From assembly GCA_963735055.1 (NCBI GenBank), contig CAVTJN010000006.1, positions 124,001-188,000 on the forward strand: a stretch of DNA of 64,000 bases, read 5' to 3'. Shown one piece after another: positions 17,882-28,629 of the stretch (within the stretch, counting starts at the first letter, position 1; each line of letters begins with the position of its first letter). A program made the translations under genes and the position numbers. Source of the DNA: JBBITI01 sp963735055 (GTDB taxonomy: Bacteria > Chloroflexota > Dehalococcoidia > Dehalococcoidales > UBA2162). The notes under the pieces were generated by a model that did not search any database, was not told where the DNA came from, and was given only the letters and a program-made list of their open reading frames with translations.

Positions 17882-20570
17882 TCCGGCCCTCCTTCGAATC
17901 AGGTACGCCCAGGGGCAGCGTAATCCTGATGACGGTGCCTCCGCCGGACCGGTTCTCGGCGACGACGTGACCTCCGTGGGCCTCTACGATGCCTTTGCAT
18001 ATTGACAGTCCCAGACCGGTGCCGGCGACACTGTACGGACTACGTATCCGATAGAACTTGTCGAAAACGCGGTCCAGGTCCTGTGGGGGGATGCCGGCGC
18101 CCCGGTCGCGTATCTCGATTCGTATTTCGCCCGTATCACCTCTACGTGCCGCGATCTCAATCGGAGAGTCCGGCGGGGAGTACTTCAGGGCATTGTCGAG
18201 CACGTTGACCAGTGCCTGGACAAACAGACCCGAATCAACCGGTATGAAGGGCAAGTCCTGAGGCACGTCAATCTCGACCGGACGAGACCCGACTTGTCTC
18301 CCCAGCTGCTCCAGGGCGGCGCCCACCAGGTCCTGGACTTCGGCCAGCTGACGGGACAAGACCAATGCCCCACCCTCGATCCTTGACTCGTCCAGTAGAT
18401 TGGTGATCAGGTGATTGAGGCGGTCAGCCTCCTCGCGGGCAACCTCGATCAGCTTCCGCCGGGAAGCGTCATCCAGAATCAAAGCTTGCTCGTCCAGGCT
18501 GCTCAGTACGCCAATGATAGAAACCAGCGGAGTGCGCAAATCGTGCGAGATTGCATTCAGGAGCGCCGTCTGCAGCTTTTGCGTCTCTTTCAGCAGATGA
18601 ACGCTGTGTGCCTGTTCGGCCAGGAATATGCCTTCGACGGCGACGGCGGCCAGATTTGCATAGGCCGATGCAAGCTGCTCTTGTCCGGTGGTCAGGTTTG
18701 GTTCGAGGTCGGTCATCACTAGCGCCAGCACCCCCACCGTCGCCCTGGCCGTCGACATGGGGAAATACCTCGCCTTGACGTTGGGCAATGTATCCGTCCC
18801 CCGTCCGATGGTCATTCTGTGTTCGAACGACCAGATTGCGGCCCCCATTTCCGTTTCGTCGACATTCGTCTTGGAGTTGGCAGGGTACGGCTTCAAGACA
18901 TGCTGTTTCTCCGGGTCCGGCAGGAAGACAATGACCTCATGTGAAAAGGTGTCTTCGGTTCGCTTGATTACCGCACCCAGATAGGAATCAAGGTCATTGG
19001 ACACCGCCAGATCGCGAGCCAGGGCATAGAGTGCCGCCGTTTGGCGCTCGCGTTCCCGGGCTGTCTCGGTGTGGCGGCGGGTCCTTGTCGTCAGGTAGCT
19101 TATGATGACGCCGACGAGCAACAACGCCGCAAAGGTAATAAGGTATTGAGTGTCTTCGACCCGGAACGTATAGGCGGGCGGCACAAAGAAGAAATCGAAC
19201 GCCAGGACTCCCAAAAAGGCCACCATAATGGAAGGGCCCTGGCCCCAAAGCATGGCCGACAGCAACACGCATAGCAGATATACGGTCAGCACGGTGGTGG
19301 GGGAGAATACTTGCTTCAGCAGTCCCCCCAACAGGGTGGCGACCACTACCAGACCGATCCCTTTGAGATAGCCCTGCCAATTGACAGGCGTCTCAGCTTT
19401 ACGCGGTGGCGCGCCTTCCTCGGGTCCGCCAGTTCGGCCTACGACGATGATGTCAAAGGTTCGAGAGCGGCGGATGATCTGGTCGGCCGGAGAAATGCCG
19501 AGCCACCTCCTCCACAGTCGCCCCTGAGGTCGACCGACGATGATCTTGGCGATATTGTTCCGGGTGGCGAACTCCAGGATCCCGGCGACAATCGAGTCGG
19601 CCTGGACCGTTATTACCTGGGCGCCCATCTGCTCGGCAAGACGCAAAGTGGCGGTCAAACGCTGCTCCACGTCAGGTCTAACCTGGGCTCCTATCGACGT
19701 CTCGACATGTATGACGAACCATTTGGCACCAAGATCGTGGGCGAGCCGCCGCCCCTGACGTGCCAAGCGGGTCCCCATTGCATCGTGGCCGATGCATACC
19801 AGCAGTCTCTCGCCGGAGGGCCAGGTTCCCTGGACAGCGTGAGACTCCATGTATGCCTGGGTCTGTGTATCAACGTGCCCTGCCACGGTACGGATGGCCA
19901 ACTCGCGTAAAGCGGTGAGATTGCCTTTTCGGAAATAGCGCTCTGTCGCATCCGCTATCTGCTCGGGCACATAAACCCGCCCTTCCCGCAGCCGCTTTAG
20001 CAGCTCATCGGGTGGCAGATCGACCAGCTCAATCTCATCGGCATTGTCGATCACCGTGTCGGGTACCGTCTCACGCATCCAGACGCCGGTGATCTGGGCA
20101 ACCAGATTCCGGGCGCTCTCAATGTGCTGGACATTGAGGGTGGTGTAAACGTCGATTCCAGCCTGGAGCAGTTCTTCAATGTCCTGGTAACGCTTGGGGT
20201 GGCGAAGCTCGCTGGCGTTGGTATGGGCAAGCTCGTCCACCAGCGCAAGTTGGGGGCGTCGCTTGAGGACGGCGTCGACGTCCATTTCAGTCAACACCAC
20301 GCCGCGGTAGTTGACCTGCATTCTGGGAATGACTTCCAGACCCTGCAGCAGGGCCTCGGTTTCGGCTCTGCCGTGCGCTTCGACCAGGGCAACGACCAGG
20401 TCCGCCTCACTCTTGCGTTGACGTGCGCCCTCTAACATGGTGTACGTTTTCCCCACGCCGGGGGCATACCCGAGGAAGATCTTAAGCTTGCCGCGCTTCT
20501 CCTTCGCTTCCTCGACTTTGACTCGGGCAAGCAACTCGTCGGGGTCCGGTCGGCGCGGCTCAGATGCCAT
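17868..20570 (-). CDS. kdpD: Potassium-sensing histidine kinase KdpD
   Basis: 900 residues from the ATG at 20570 (GGGGAG upstream). Order of domains: N-terminal KdpD domain with the Walker A loop GYAPGVGKTYTML near residue 35 and LVDELAHTNASELRHPKRYQ; a universal-stress-like domain; a cluster of four membrane helices around residues 400-490; a GAF-like region; a HisKA dimerisation helix with the phosphorylated His at about 676 (AISHDLRTPLVS); and an ATPase domain with NVLDNALKYSP, DRGAGIP and GTGLGLSI. It senses K+ limitation and turgor-related cues and phosphorylates KdpE. Coupled to kdpE downstream and 32 nt from kdpC upstream. Confidence 0.95.
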   Translation of the reverse strand: MASEPRRPDPDELLARVKVEEAKEKRGKLKIFLGYAPGVGKTYTMLEGARQRKSEADLVVALVEAHGRAETEALLQGLEVIPRMQVNYRGVVLTEMDVDAVLKRRPQLALVDELAHTNASELRHPKRYQDIEELLQAGIDVYTTLNVQHIESARNLVAQITGVWMRETVPDTVIDNADEIELVDLPPDELLKRLREGRVYVPEQIADATERYFRKGNLTALRELAIRTVAGHVDTQTQAYMESHAVQGTWPSGERLLVCIGHDAMGTRLARQGRRLAHDLGAKWFVIHVETSIGAQVRPDVEQRLTATLRLAEQMGAQVITVQADSIVAGILEFATRNNIAKIIVGRPQGRLWRRWLGISPADQIIRRSRTFDIIVVGRTGGPEEGAPPRKAETPVNWQGYLKGIGLVVVATLLGGLLKQVFSPTTVLTVYLLCVLLSAMLWGQGPSIMVAFLGVLAFDFFFVPPAYTFRVEDTQYLITFAALLLVGVIISYLTTRTRRHTETARERERQTAALYALARDLAVSNDLDSYLGAVIKRTEDTFSHEVIVFLPDPEKQHVLKPYPANSKTNVDETEMGAAIWSFEHRMTIGRGTDTLPNVKARYFPMSTARATVGVLALVMTDLEPNLTTGQEQLASAYANLAAVAVEGIFLAEQAHSVHLLKETQKLQTALLNAISHDLRTPLVSIIGVLSSLDEQALILDDASRRKLIEVAREEADRLNHLITNLLDESRIEGGALVLSRQLAEVQDLVGAALEQLGRQVGSRPVEIDVPQDLPFIPVDSGLFVQALVNVLDNALKYSPPDSPIEIAARRGDTGEIRIEIRDRGAGIPPQDLDRVFDKFYRIRSPYSVAGTGLGLSICKGIVEAHGGHVVAENRSGGGTVIRITLPLGVPDSKEGRIEQG

Positions 20571-20602
20571 TGTGATTGATCTCCCCAATTGCGGAGTCCT
20601 GG

Positions 20603-21169
20603 CTATCTAATACTATCAAGTGCCAGGTTTAGCTTCAAAACATTCACTCTCGGCTCGCCGAAGATGCCCAGCGTTCGCCCTTCGATGTGTTGTCCCACGA
20701 CTGCCCGGACCTGCTCGTCGGGCAGGTTGCGAGCCCCTGCGACACGGTGAACCTGTAAGAAGGCGTTCTCCGGGCTGATATTCGGGTCAAGCCCGCTGGC
20801 CGAGGCCGTGACCGCATCTGCCGGCACCGGGGTGTCCAGTGGGAGGCTATTCTCAGAACGGTACGCCGCCACCCGGTCCGTTACGCTAGCGATATGGATT
20901 CCATTCGTAGGCCCCTGGTTAGACCCTCCAGATTGCGTCGCGCCGTACCCGTCCGGGCCCGCGGCCGACGGTCGTGGGTGGAAGTAGACAGCTTTGTCGA
21001 ATGCCTGGCCAATCAACGCGGAGCCGACCGGGTTGCCATCGCTCCCGCTGATTATGCTGCCGTTGGCCTGGTAGTGGAACAGCGCCTGGCCAATCCCCGT
21101 TACCACGAGCGGATACAGTCCACCGCACAGAATAAGCAGAACCAGGGAGATTCGCAAAGAGCGAAGCAT
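20603..21169 (-). CDS. kdpC: Potassium-transporting ATPase subunit KdpC
   Basis: A 188-residue single-span protein. The N-terminal helix (residues 5-25, LRISLVLLILCGGLYPLVVT) is followed by GSALIGQAF, YFHPRPSAAGPDGYGATQSG, the SGLDPNISPENAFLQ motif and a C-terminal NVLKLNLALD. These are standard KdpC elements. KdpC helps hold KdpA and KdpB together and affects ATP affinity. ATG at 21169 has GGAGGAATTCG. It lies 10 nt after kdpB in the kdpFABCDE order. Confidence 0.95.
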   Translation of the reverse strand: MLRSLRISLVLLILCGGLYPLVVTGIGQALFHYQANGSIISGSDGNPVGSALIGQAFDKAVYFHPRPSAAGPDGYGATQSGGSNQGPTNGIHIASVTDRVAAYRSENSLPLDTPVPADAVTASASGLDPNISPENAFLQVHRVAGARNLPDEQVRAVVGQHIEGRTLGIFGEPRVNVLKLNLALDSIR

Positions 21170-21179
21170 CGAATTCCTC

Positions 21180-23244
21180 CTATATCCGACCCATAAGCGG
21201 TGCGATCAGCAGGTCGATCAGCTTAATGCCGACGAACGGAGCGATGACCCCCCCAACCCCGTATATCATGATGTTACGGAGCAGCAGGCTCCCAGCGCTC
21301 AAAGGTCGATAAGCTACGCCCCTCATCGCCAGTGGGATAAGCACCGGAATAATGATCGCGTTGAAGATCAACGCCGACAGGATGGCGGTGTGCGGGGTAG
21401 CCAATCTCATGATGTTTAACGCTTGCAGCCCGGCAAACAAGGTAACAAACATGGCGGGTATGATGGCAAAGTACTTGGCAATGTCGTTCGCGATGGAGAA
21501 GGTGGTGATGGCACCGCGAGTGATTAACAACTGTTTGCCAATCTCCACAATCTCGATAAGCTTGGTTGGGTTGCTATCCAGGTCAATCATATTGGCGGCT
21601 TCCCGGGCGGGTTGGGTCCCGGTGTTCATGGCCACGGCCACGTCGGCCTGGGCCAGGGCGGGCGCGTCGTTAGTGCCGTCGCCGGTCATCCCTACCAGCC
21701 GGCCGCCACCCTGGTACTCCCGTATCAGCTTGAGCTTGGTCTCGGGAGTTGCCTGGGCCAGGAAGTCGTCGACGCCAGCTTCAGCGGCGATGGCGGTGGC
21801 CGTTAACGGATTGTCCCCGGTGATCATGACGGTCTTTATGCCCATCCTTCTCATCTGGGCAAACCGTTCTTTGATGCCACCCTTGACGATGTCTTTAAGG
21901 TGAATCACCCCGATGGCTTGACCATTTCGGGCCACCACCAGTGGCGTGCCACCGGAACGAGCGATGTCTTCGACCCGTGTCTTCAGCTCCGCCGGGACCT
22001 TAGCCCCCTGTTTCTGAACGTACTCCGTGATGGCATCATCCGCGCCCTTGCGGATGACCAACCCGCCGATGTCCACGCCGCTCATGCGTGTCTGTGCCGA
22101 GAACGGGACATAGTGCGTGGCCGCCGGTGCATCGCCACCACCGGTTCCGCGGCAGGCCGTATTTTTCCTTGGCCAACAACATTATGCTCCGCCCCTCCGG
22201 CGTTTCGTCGGCGAGCGAGGCCAGTTGGGCCGCTTCGGCTAGTTCGCGGTCGGTCACTTTGCCCACCGGAATGAACGCCACTGCCTGGCGGTTGCCCAAA
22301 GTGATGGTACCTGTCTTGTCAAGCAGCAGAACATCGACGTCTCCGGCCGCTTCCACGGCCCGGCCCGATGAGGCAATGACGTTACGCCGGATAAGACGGT
22401 CCATCCCGGCAATGCCGATGGCAGAGAGCAGGGCGCCGATGGTCGTCGGAATGAGACACACCAGCAGCGCAATCACCGTGGCAATGTCGAGAGGTGAGCC
22501 AAGGTAACCAGCGAACGGGACGAGTGTGACGCACACGAGGAGAAAGACGATGGTCAACACCGCCAGCAGCGCAGTCAGAGCGATCTCATTCGGGGTCTTC
22601 TGACGCCGGGCGCTTTCCACCAGGGCGATCATCCGCTCGATGAATCCCTCTCCGGGACTGGCGGTTACTCTCGCCACCAACCAGTCTGAGAGCACCCGGG
22701 TACCGCCGGTTACGGCGCTCCTGTCCCCTCCCGATTCGCGGATAACCGGTGCGCTTTCGCCCGTAACTGCGCTCTCATCTACCGAAGCTATTCCTTCAAG
22801 CACCTCGCCGTCGGCGGGAATGATATCACCGGTCTCCGCGAGGAACAGGTCGTCTTTGCGCAACGCGCCGGAGGGCACGAGGTCGTGCTTGGTCCCGTAT
22901 TTCGGCTGGTTGAGCTTCTTGGCTGGAGTCTCCTTACGGGTAAGACGCAACGCGGCAGCCTGCGCCCTCCCTCTGCCTTCGGCGACCGCCTCAGCATAAT
23001 TGGCGAAGATCACCGTCATGACCAGAACGACAGTGACCAGTGCGTTGTAGACCCGGCTGACCGACAGCCCACCGAAGATGCGAGGGTCGATGGTCAGCAT
23101 CAGGGTCAGCAAGGCCCCGATCTCGACCACAAACATGACCGGGTTGCGGATCATCCAGCGGGGGTCCATTTTAAGGACGGCGCGCCAGAAAGCGGGTATC
23201 AGAATCTCCCGGTTGAAAGTGCGGCTTCGTTTCTTCATGGACAT
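21180..23244 (-). CDS. kdpB: Potassium-transporting P-type ATPase subunit KdpB, with a 1-nt frameshift
   Basis: The catalytic P-type ATPase of the Kdp complex, about 687 residues after repair. The first frame covers the start (MSMKKRSRTFNREILIPAFW), actuator domain (SAVTGESAPVIRESGGD) and phosphorylation site DKTGTITLGNRQA. At about 22152, after AKEKYGL, one extra C shifts the phase; the second frame resumes with HYVPFSAQTRMSGVDI, then ITGDNPLTATAIAAEAGVDD and GMTGDGTNDAPALAQADVAV, and membrane helices to the end. Everything else in the operon is intact, so a sequence error is as likely as a real lesion. Start at the ATG at 23244, with GGTGAGGAAG upstream. Confidence 0.93.
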
Positions 23245-23255
23245 GCTTCCTCACC

Positions 23256-25031
23256 CTAGAATATCTTTCCCGCGATCATGGCCAGGTGCTCGGCGAGCGG
23301 GCCCAAGGCCAGTACGGGAAAGAAGGACAGAAGATTGATGATCACGATGGTGGTGAACAGAATGCCGGCGAAGAGGCCGGTGTCGGTCCGCATCGTGCCG
23401 GTGGTCATCGGCACCGGCTTCTTGGCAGCGAGCGATCCGGCAAGCGCCAGCATCAGGACGATTGAAGTGTAGCGGGCAAGCAGCATGACGAGGCCAAGGC
23501 TGAAGTTCCACCACGGCGTGTTGGCATTCAGGCCGGCGAAGGCCGACCCGTTGTTCGCGGCGGCTGACGTATAGGCGTAAAGCACCTCGCTGAAACCGTG
23601 GAACCCCGGGTTGGCAATCGAGCTCAGGTCGAGTCTGGAAGCAAGAGTGATCGCCATGAAGGTCAGGATCAAGAAAGGGTGCACCAGGAAAGAGGCAGAG
23701 GCCAGTTTCACCTCACGGGTCTGAATCCTCTTGCCCAGGAACTCCGGAGTCCGACCCACCATCAGGCCAACCAGGAACACCGTGAGAATCACGAATATGA
23801 TGAGGTTGATAAACCCTACCCCTTTGCCCCCAAAGACCATGTTGAGCAGCATCAGAGAAATGGGGGTGATGCTAGCCAGCGGCGTCAGACTATCGTGCAT
23901 GGCGTCGACGGTGCCGGAAGTGAAGGCGGTCGTCGAAGTTACAAAGAGCGCAGTCTCCCCCTGGCCGAAGCGCAACTCCTTGCCTTCCATGTTGCCTTGG
24001 GCCGAGCTGACGCCAACACTAGTAAGGAGAGGATTCCCGTGAGTCTCGCCGGCATAGGCAATCGCGAGGAAGATCAGGAAGAAGGCGGTCATCACGCCGA
24101 AGAATATCCATGCCTGTTTCTTTCGGCCCAGCATTATCCCCAGCATGTATATCAGCGAGGCGGGCAGGAGGGCCATCAGGAGATTCTCAATGAAGTTGGT
24201 GATGGGACTGGGGTTCTCGAAGGGATGGGCCGAGTTGGCATTGAACCAGCCGCCACCGTTGGTCCCCAGATGCTTGATGGAAACGAGAGCCGCCACCAGA
24301 CCACGGGCGATGTCTTGCCTACCCTGAGATGTGGCCGAAGCCTCCGGCGCTGGGGTGGAGGCGGCGCCAGCGCCCGGGGAAGCGGCCGCCGGCGCCAGCG
24401 GCCCGTTCAGGGTATTGACCTCCTGGGTCCCAGCAAATGTGCTGGGGACTCCCAACCCCACGAGGATGACGGCAGCCACCACAGCGATGGGCAACATGAT
24501 CCGGGTGATCGCCCGGGTGAGGTCGACGTAGAAGTTGCCCATCGTGACGTTGCCGCCGAGGCCTCGAATGAATGCCGCCCCACAGGCCAGTCCGGTGGCC
24601 GCCGAAGTGAACATGGGGAAGATGATGGCGAACATCTGGCTGAAATAGGTGAGGGTGCTCTCGCCGCCATAGCTTTGCCAGTTGGTGTTGGTTACAAAGC
24701 TCACGGCCGTATTGAACGCCAGAAACGGGCTCACAAGTCCCTGGTGGTCCGGGTTGAGAGGGAGTACGGTCTGCAGCTCCAGGAGCACGAACAGGATCAG
24801 CAACATGAACCCGTTGGTGATGAGCATCGCCTTCACATAGTCCGGCCAGCGCTGCTCTTTGGCCGGGTCTACGCCGCTAATCCGGTAGATCGCGTTGTCG
24901 AGCGGGTCCAGCACACGGTCGAGCCTTGTATGGCCGCGGGTGAAGACCTTGGCCATGTACCGCCCGACCGGGAACACGAGGGCTAACAATACGGCGAAGA
25001 AGATCACCCACTGGAGAAGGTCAATGGACAT
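23256..25031 (-). CDS. kdpA: Potassium-transporting ATPase channel-like subunit KdpA
   Basis: 591 residues with about ten membrane spans. Recognisable stretches are MSIDLLQWVIFFAVLLALVF at the start, NTAVSFVTNTNWQSYGGEST (first pore loop), KHLGTNGGGWFNANSAHPFE (second pore loop) and NNGSAFAGLNANTPWWN near the end, as in all KdpA proteins, which bind and conduct K+ through four pore loops. ATG at 25031 is selected over an upstream frame because GGAGAAG precedes it and kdpF ends there. A Pro/Ala-rich loop (APAAASPGAGAASTPAPEAS) in the middle is longer than usual. Confidence 0.95.
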   Translation of the reverse strand: MSIDLLQWVIFFAVLLALVFPVGRYMAKVFTRGHTRLDRVLDPLDNAIYRISGVDPAKEQRWPDYVKAMLITNGFMLLILFVLLELQTVLPLNPDHQGLVSPFLAFNTAVSFVTNTNWQSYGGESTLTYFSQMFAIIFPMFTSAATGLACGAAFIRGLGGNVTMGNFYVDLTRAITRIMLPIAVVAAVILVGLGVPSTFAGTQEVNTLNGPLAPAAASPGAGAASTPAPEASATSQGRQDIARGLVAALVSIKHLGTNGGGWFNANSAHPFENPSPITNFIENLLMALLPASLIYMLGIMLGRKKQAWIFFGVMTAFFLIFLAIAYAGETHGNPLLTSVGVSSAQGNMEGKELRFGQGETALFVTSTTAFTSGTVDAMHDSLTPLASITPISLMLLNMVFGGKGVGFINLIIFVILTVFLVGLMVGRTPEFLGKRIQTREVKLASASFLVHPFLILTFMAITLASRLDLSSIANPGFHGFSEVLYAYTSAAANNGSAFAGLNANTPWWNFSLGLVMLLARYTSIVLMLALAGSLAAKKPVPMTTGTMRTDTGLFAGILFTTIVIINLLSFFPVLALGPLAEHLAMIAGKIF

Positions 25032-25032
25032 T

Positions 25033-25116
25033 TCAGAACTTCTCCGGCCGAAACAGAGCGAATGCGAGATAAATGAAAGTGAGAAGAACAACGACTAAGA
25101 GGAACCAGATGCCCAT
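25033..25116 (-). CDS. kdpF: Small membrane subunit KdpF
   Basis: A 27-codon frame, too short for most gene finders: MGIWFLLVVVLLTFIYLAF then ALFRPEKF, one membrane helix ending in the L-x-x-P-E-x-F tail that is diagnostic of KdpF. AAGGAGTGCG precedes the ATG at 25116, and the TGA ends 2 nt before the kdpA start. KdpF stabilises the KdpABC complex. First gene of the operon. Confidence 0.92.
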   Translation of the reverse strand: MGIWFLLVVVLLTFIYLAFALFRPEKF

Positions 25117-25446
25117 GGGCGCACTCCTTGGCGGTAATACACCTTCCCTCCACAGTCCCACAGTATTCTCCTAAGGATTGTAGACTGAGCGAAATCAAGA
25201 AGGTGTCAAGGAACCAGCACCCAATCATCAAGAAAACATCAAGAAGAACCGGGAGCGCAGAGGGTGGGCCACCCGGTTCCGGATATCATCATTGCCCGGA
25301 CCCTATCTGGCCCGAAACGCGGTACCACGATGGACCGCTCGCCCCGGGCATGAGGACGTTTACCGGGTCCGGGCGGGAATGATATCATTCAGACGTGTAT
25401 CGTTGAGAACACAGATAGGCTTGTGGGAGTGAGGATCCACTAGATC
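25117..25446. promoter_or_regulatory. Divergent intergenic region upstream of kdpF and the antiporter gene
   Basis: This 330-nt spacer separates two divergent K+-related units. On the minus strand TTGACA (25209-25204) and TACAAT (25182-25177) are separated by 21 nt, longer than optimal, which would suit an activator-dependent (KdpE-type) promoter; that is inference. Repeated TTGATG/TTGATT strings around 25190-25240 on the minus strand may be part of the KdpE site. No gene is seen. Confidence 0.45.
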
Positions 25447-27172
25447 ATGTTCCAGAATCCGGTCGTTGTCATCGCCATTCTGCTGGCGGCCGCGGTGGTG
25501 GGGGGCATGATTGCCCACCGCCTCAGGCAACCGGTGATACTGGGCTACCTGGTCATCGGTGTCGCCGTTGGGCCTGAACGCGTTCGGCCTGGTGGGCGAC
25601 CGGGAGATTGTTGAGGTGGCGGCCACCATGGGTGTCGCCTTGCTCATGTTCACCCTTGGCCTGGAGACTTCGTTCAGTCAACTGCGGCAGACCGGAAAGG
25701 TGGGCTTGCTGGGCGGGGTTATTCAGGTAGTGGTGACGTTCCTGGTGGGATTGCTGGTCGGCGCCGCCATCTTCGGCTGGCCGCTCTCCCAGGCGGCGCT
25801 CTTCGGTCTGGTCATCTCCCTGAGCAGCACCGCCGTCTGTTTCAAGATGCTCAGCGAACGAGGCGAACTCGACTCGGTCCACGGCAGGATCATGATCGCC
25901 ATCCTCATTCTTCAAGACGTGGCCGTGGTGGTGATGACCGTGGTGGTACCGCTCATGGGTACCGGCATGGGGTCGCTTCCCGAGGCCCTGGCGGTGGCGG
26001 CAGGCAAAGCCCTGCTGTTCACGGCGATCGCCATCGTGTTGGGTTTGTGGATCCTGCCATGGGTCTTCGGCCGGATCGGCCAGGTAAAGACACGCGAGTT
26101 GTTCCTGATGACCGTCCTGGGACTGTGTCTCGGCGCGGCGCTGGGGACTCAGATAATCGGCCTGTCGGCGGTGTTCGGGGCTTTCCTGATCGGACTGGTC
26201 CTCCACGAGTCGAAATTCGCTCACCACGCGCTCGCGGAGATAACGCCGCTGCGCGATATATTCGCCACGTTGTTCTTTGTGTCCCTGGGCATGCTCTTTG
26301 ACCCCAGGTTCCTGGTCGAAAACTGGATGCTTGTCCTGGTCACCGTGGCGACCATCGTCGTCATTAAGTTCGCCGTCGTCTACGGTATTGTGCGAACCTT
26401 CGGTTATGGCAACCGCGTGGCCACCATGACCGGAGCCAGCCTTTTCCAGATCGGTGAGTTTGGCTTCATTTTGGCCCAGATGGGAAACCAGTTCAATCTG
26501 GTCACGGGGCAGTTCTATTCGCTGATACTGGCCAGTTCAATCGTAACGATGTTGCTGACTCCGTTCTCGATGAATCTAGTCGGGCGTCTGTACGGCAGAC
26601 TGGACCTGTTTTCCCTGCCGCCGCTGACCCGCCCCAGGCCGCAGCGGCACGGACCCACCACCGGGGCGTCGGGGGAGTCTGCCCGCGTCGTCCTTGCCGG
26701 ATACGGCAGGATCGGGCAGAACATGGCCCAGGGTCTCCAGGACGCGGCGATTCCCTTCACGATCATCGATATTGACTCAGAGCGCATCAATGCGGCCCGC
26801 AAGGAAGGCCGCTCATGCCTCCACGGGGATGCTTCAAACTTCGTCGTGCTCGGGGCGGCGGGCATATTGGATGCCGGTGTACTGGCGGTAACCTTTCCCG
26901 ACCCCGTGGCCGTCATCAACACGGTGAAGACCGCCCTGGATATGAATGCCGAGATCAGAATTATTGCCCGTGTCCACCGCTCCCGAGAGGCACAGAGCCT
27001 TCAAGGGCTGCGTGGGGTGGAACTGGTCAGCCCGGAATATGAAGCCAGCCTCGAGTTCGTGAAGCGGACTCTCAAGGCGTCGGGCTGGAAGCAACCGGAT
27101 ATTGAGAAGGCCATCCCCAAGCTGGAGACAGACGCCGAATTCGTCAAATTCGCCGACGACGATGAGCACTGA
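25447..27172 (+). CDS. CPA2-family K+/H+ antiporter with C-terminal TrkA-N domain, 1-nt frameshift
   Basis: Start ATG 25447 reads MFQNPVVVIAILLAAAVVGG and then LRQPVILGYLVIGVAVGP. An extra T at about 25575 shifts the phase; the second frame continues NAFGLVGDREIVEVAATMGV and remains open to 27172. Removing the base gives 574 residues: a KefB/KefC-like membrane domain (about twelve spans, LFTLGLE-like segment, GAFLIGLVLHES) and a TrkA-N/RCK domain with VVLAGYGRIGQNMAQGL (nucleotide-binding G-x-G-x-x-G). Such antiporters release K+ in exchange for H+. It is divergent from kdp, so the two units control K+ influx and efflux. Confidence 0.88.
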
Positions 27173-27216
27173 CACCCTGCATCGACGAGGGGGCGCCGCC
27201 AATTCGATCGCACGCG

Positions 27217-28629
27217 TCAGGCATCGATCTTGCCGGCAACCCCGGGCCCCGGCGGGCGCGACCCCAGTTGGGGCACAAAAGCAGGATTCCTGAGCTCACG
27301 CATCTGCCTCAGAAAGAGCGTCAGCGCCAGGACAAAGGCAAGGGCATCGGCCACCGGGTAGGATAGCCAGACGCCATCGAGTTGCCAGAACCGCGGCAGT
27401 ATGAGGACCGCGGGCAGAAAGAACAGGATCTGTCGAGACACTGTGGTCAGGAAAGTGGGGACCGCCTTGCCGAGCGACTGGAAGACCGTTTGCGCCACCG
27501 TGTGCAGGCCCATCAAGCAGATGGCCAGGAACATAAGCCGGGCGGCGTGAGAGCCCATCGAGATCAGGTCCGGTTCAGGCGTGAAAACGCGCATAAGCGG
27601 CCCGGGAAAGATAATAATGATCAGAAAAGAGAGAACAGCGAACAGAGTGGCCACGATGACGGACAGCTTGATCGCCGCCAACGCCCGGTCGGTACGCCCG
27701 GCGCCGTAGCTGAAACCGAGAATCGGCTGCAGCCCGCGCCCGATGGCCATCAGCGGGATGTTGACGAACATCACGGTCCGTTGCAGAATGCCGGCCACGG
27801 CGACACTCAGATCGCCGCCGTACACGGCGATGGTCCTCAATATGATGGTGAAGGTAAGGCTCCCCCCTACGGTCATTACAAATGATCCGAATCCGATGGC
27901 CAGGATCTCCCTGGTCACCGCCATGTTGGGCACGAGGTTCTTCAAGCGGATCTTAAGGGTGCTGTTGCGGAAGAGGTAGTAGTGGAACGTGTACAGGAAA
28001 CTGGTAGCTTCCGCCAGGACGGTGGCGATGGCGGCCCCTTTTATGCCCATACCCAGATACAGGATGAAGACGACGTCGAGAACGATATTCACCGCAAATG
28101 CGGTCACATGGCTTACCATGGCGACGCGGGCGTTCCCCTCGGCGCTGACGAACTGGCTTATGCCCATTGCGCCGATCCGGAAAGTCACGCTGAGGAAGAC
28201 GATATCGAAGTACTGTCTCGCATAGGGCAGCACGTTGTCCGAAGCGCCGACCAATCGGAGCCAGAAGTTGGAATTAGATAGTCCGACCACAGAGAAGAGC
28301 ACTCCGAAGACAAATACGTAGAAGACGGCATTTCCGAGGGCGCGCTCTGACTTGTCAATCTCGCCGGCCCCCAACGTCCTCGAGACCAGTGATGCGCCGC
28401 CCATGCCCAGCATCATACCGATTCCCATCGTCAGCATCTGGAGGGGAAAGACGATGGTAACCCCGGCGAGGCCCAGCGGCCCGATCACCTGGCCGATGAA
28501 AATGGCATTGATGACGTTGTAGGAGGCCATCACGGCCGACCCAACGGCGGCCGGGGCCGAGAGCTTGAACAGCAGCCGGCCGATGCTCTCGCGGGCGAGC
28601 ATCTCCTGTCGCTTATCGCGCGTGCTCAT
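27217..28629 (-). CDS. MATE family efflux transporter (DinF/MepA-like)
   Basis: A 470-residue polytopic protein. The start ARESIGRLLFKLSAPAAVGS, the segment NVINAIFIGQVIGPLGLAGV, and AGILQRTVMFVNIPLMAIGR with GLQPILGFSYGAGR (the internal repeat loop) are characteristic of the MepA/NorM-like MATE branch. It would extrude cationic compounds using an ion gradient. It is distantly related to the MATE protein at 9372 and convergent with the antiporter gene. The C-terminal tail is polar and Pro/Gly-rich. Start ATG 28629, with AAGGT upstream. Confidence 0.9.
   Translation of the reverse strand: MSTRDKRQEMLARESIGRLLFKLSAPAAVGSAVMASYNVINAIFIGQVIGPLGLAGVTIVFPLQMLTMGIGMMLGMGGASLVSRTLGAGEIDKSERALGNAVFYVFVFGVLFSVVGLSNSNFWLRLVGASDNVLPYARQYFDIVFLSVTFRIGAMGISQFVSAEGNARVAMVSHVTAFAVNIVLDVVFILYLGMGIKGAAIATVLAEATSFLYTFHYYLFRNSTLKIRLKNLVPNMAVTREILAIGFGSFVMTVGGSLTFTIILRTIAVYGGDLSVAVAGILQRTVMFVNIPLMAIGRGLQPILGFSYGAGRTDRALAAIKLSVIVATLFAVLSFLIIIIFPGPLMRVFTPEPDLISMGSHAARLMFLAICLMGLHTVAQTVFQSLGKAVPTFLTTVSRQILFFLPAVLILPRFWQLDGVWLSYPVADALAFVLALTLFLRQMRELRNPAFVPQLGSRPPGPGVAGKIDA

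Noticed and set aside
23598..24986. 462-codon open frame on the plus strand
   Set aside because: Exactly antisense to kdpA; low-complexity Gly/His/Gln-rich translation typical of a shadow of a membrane protein gene.
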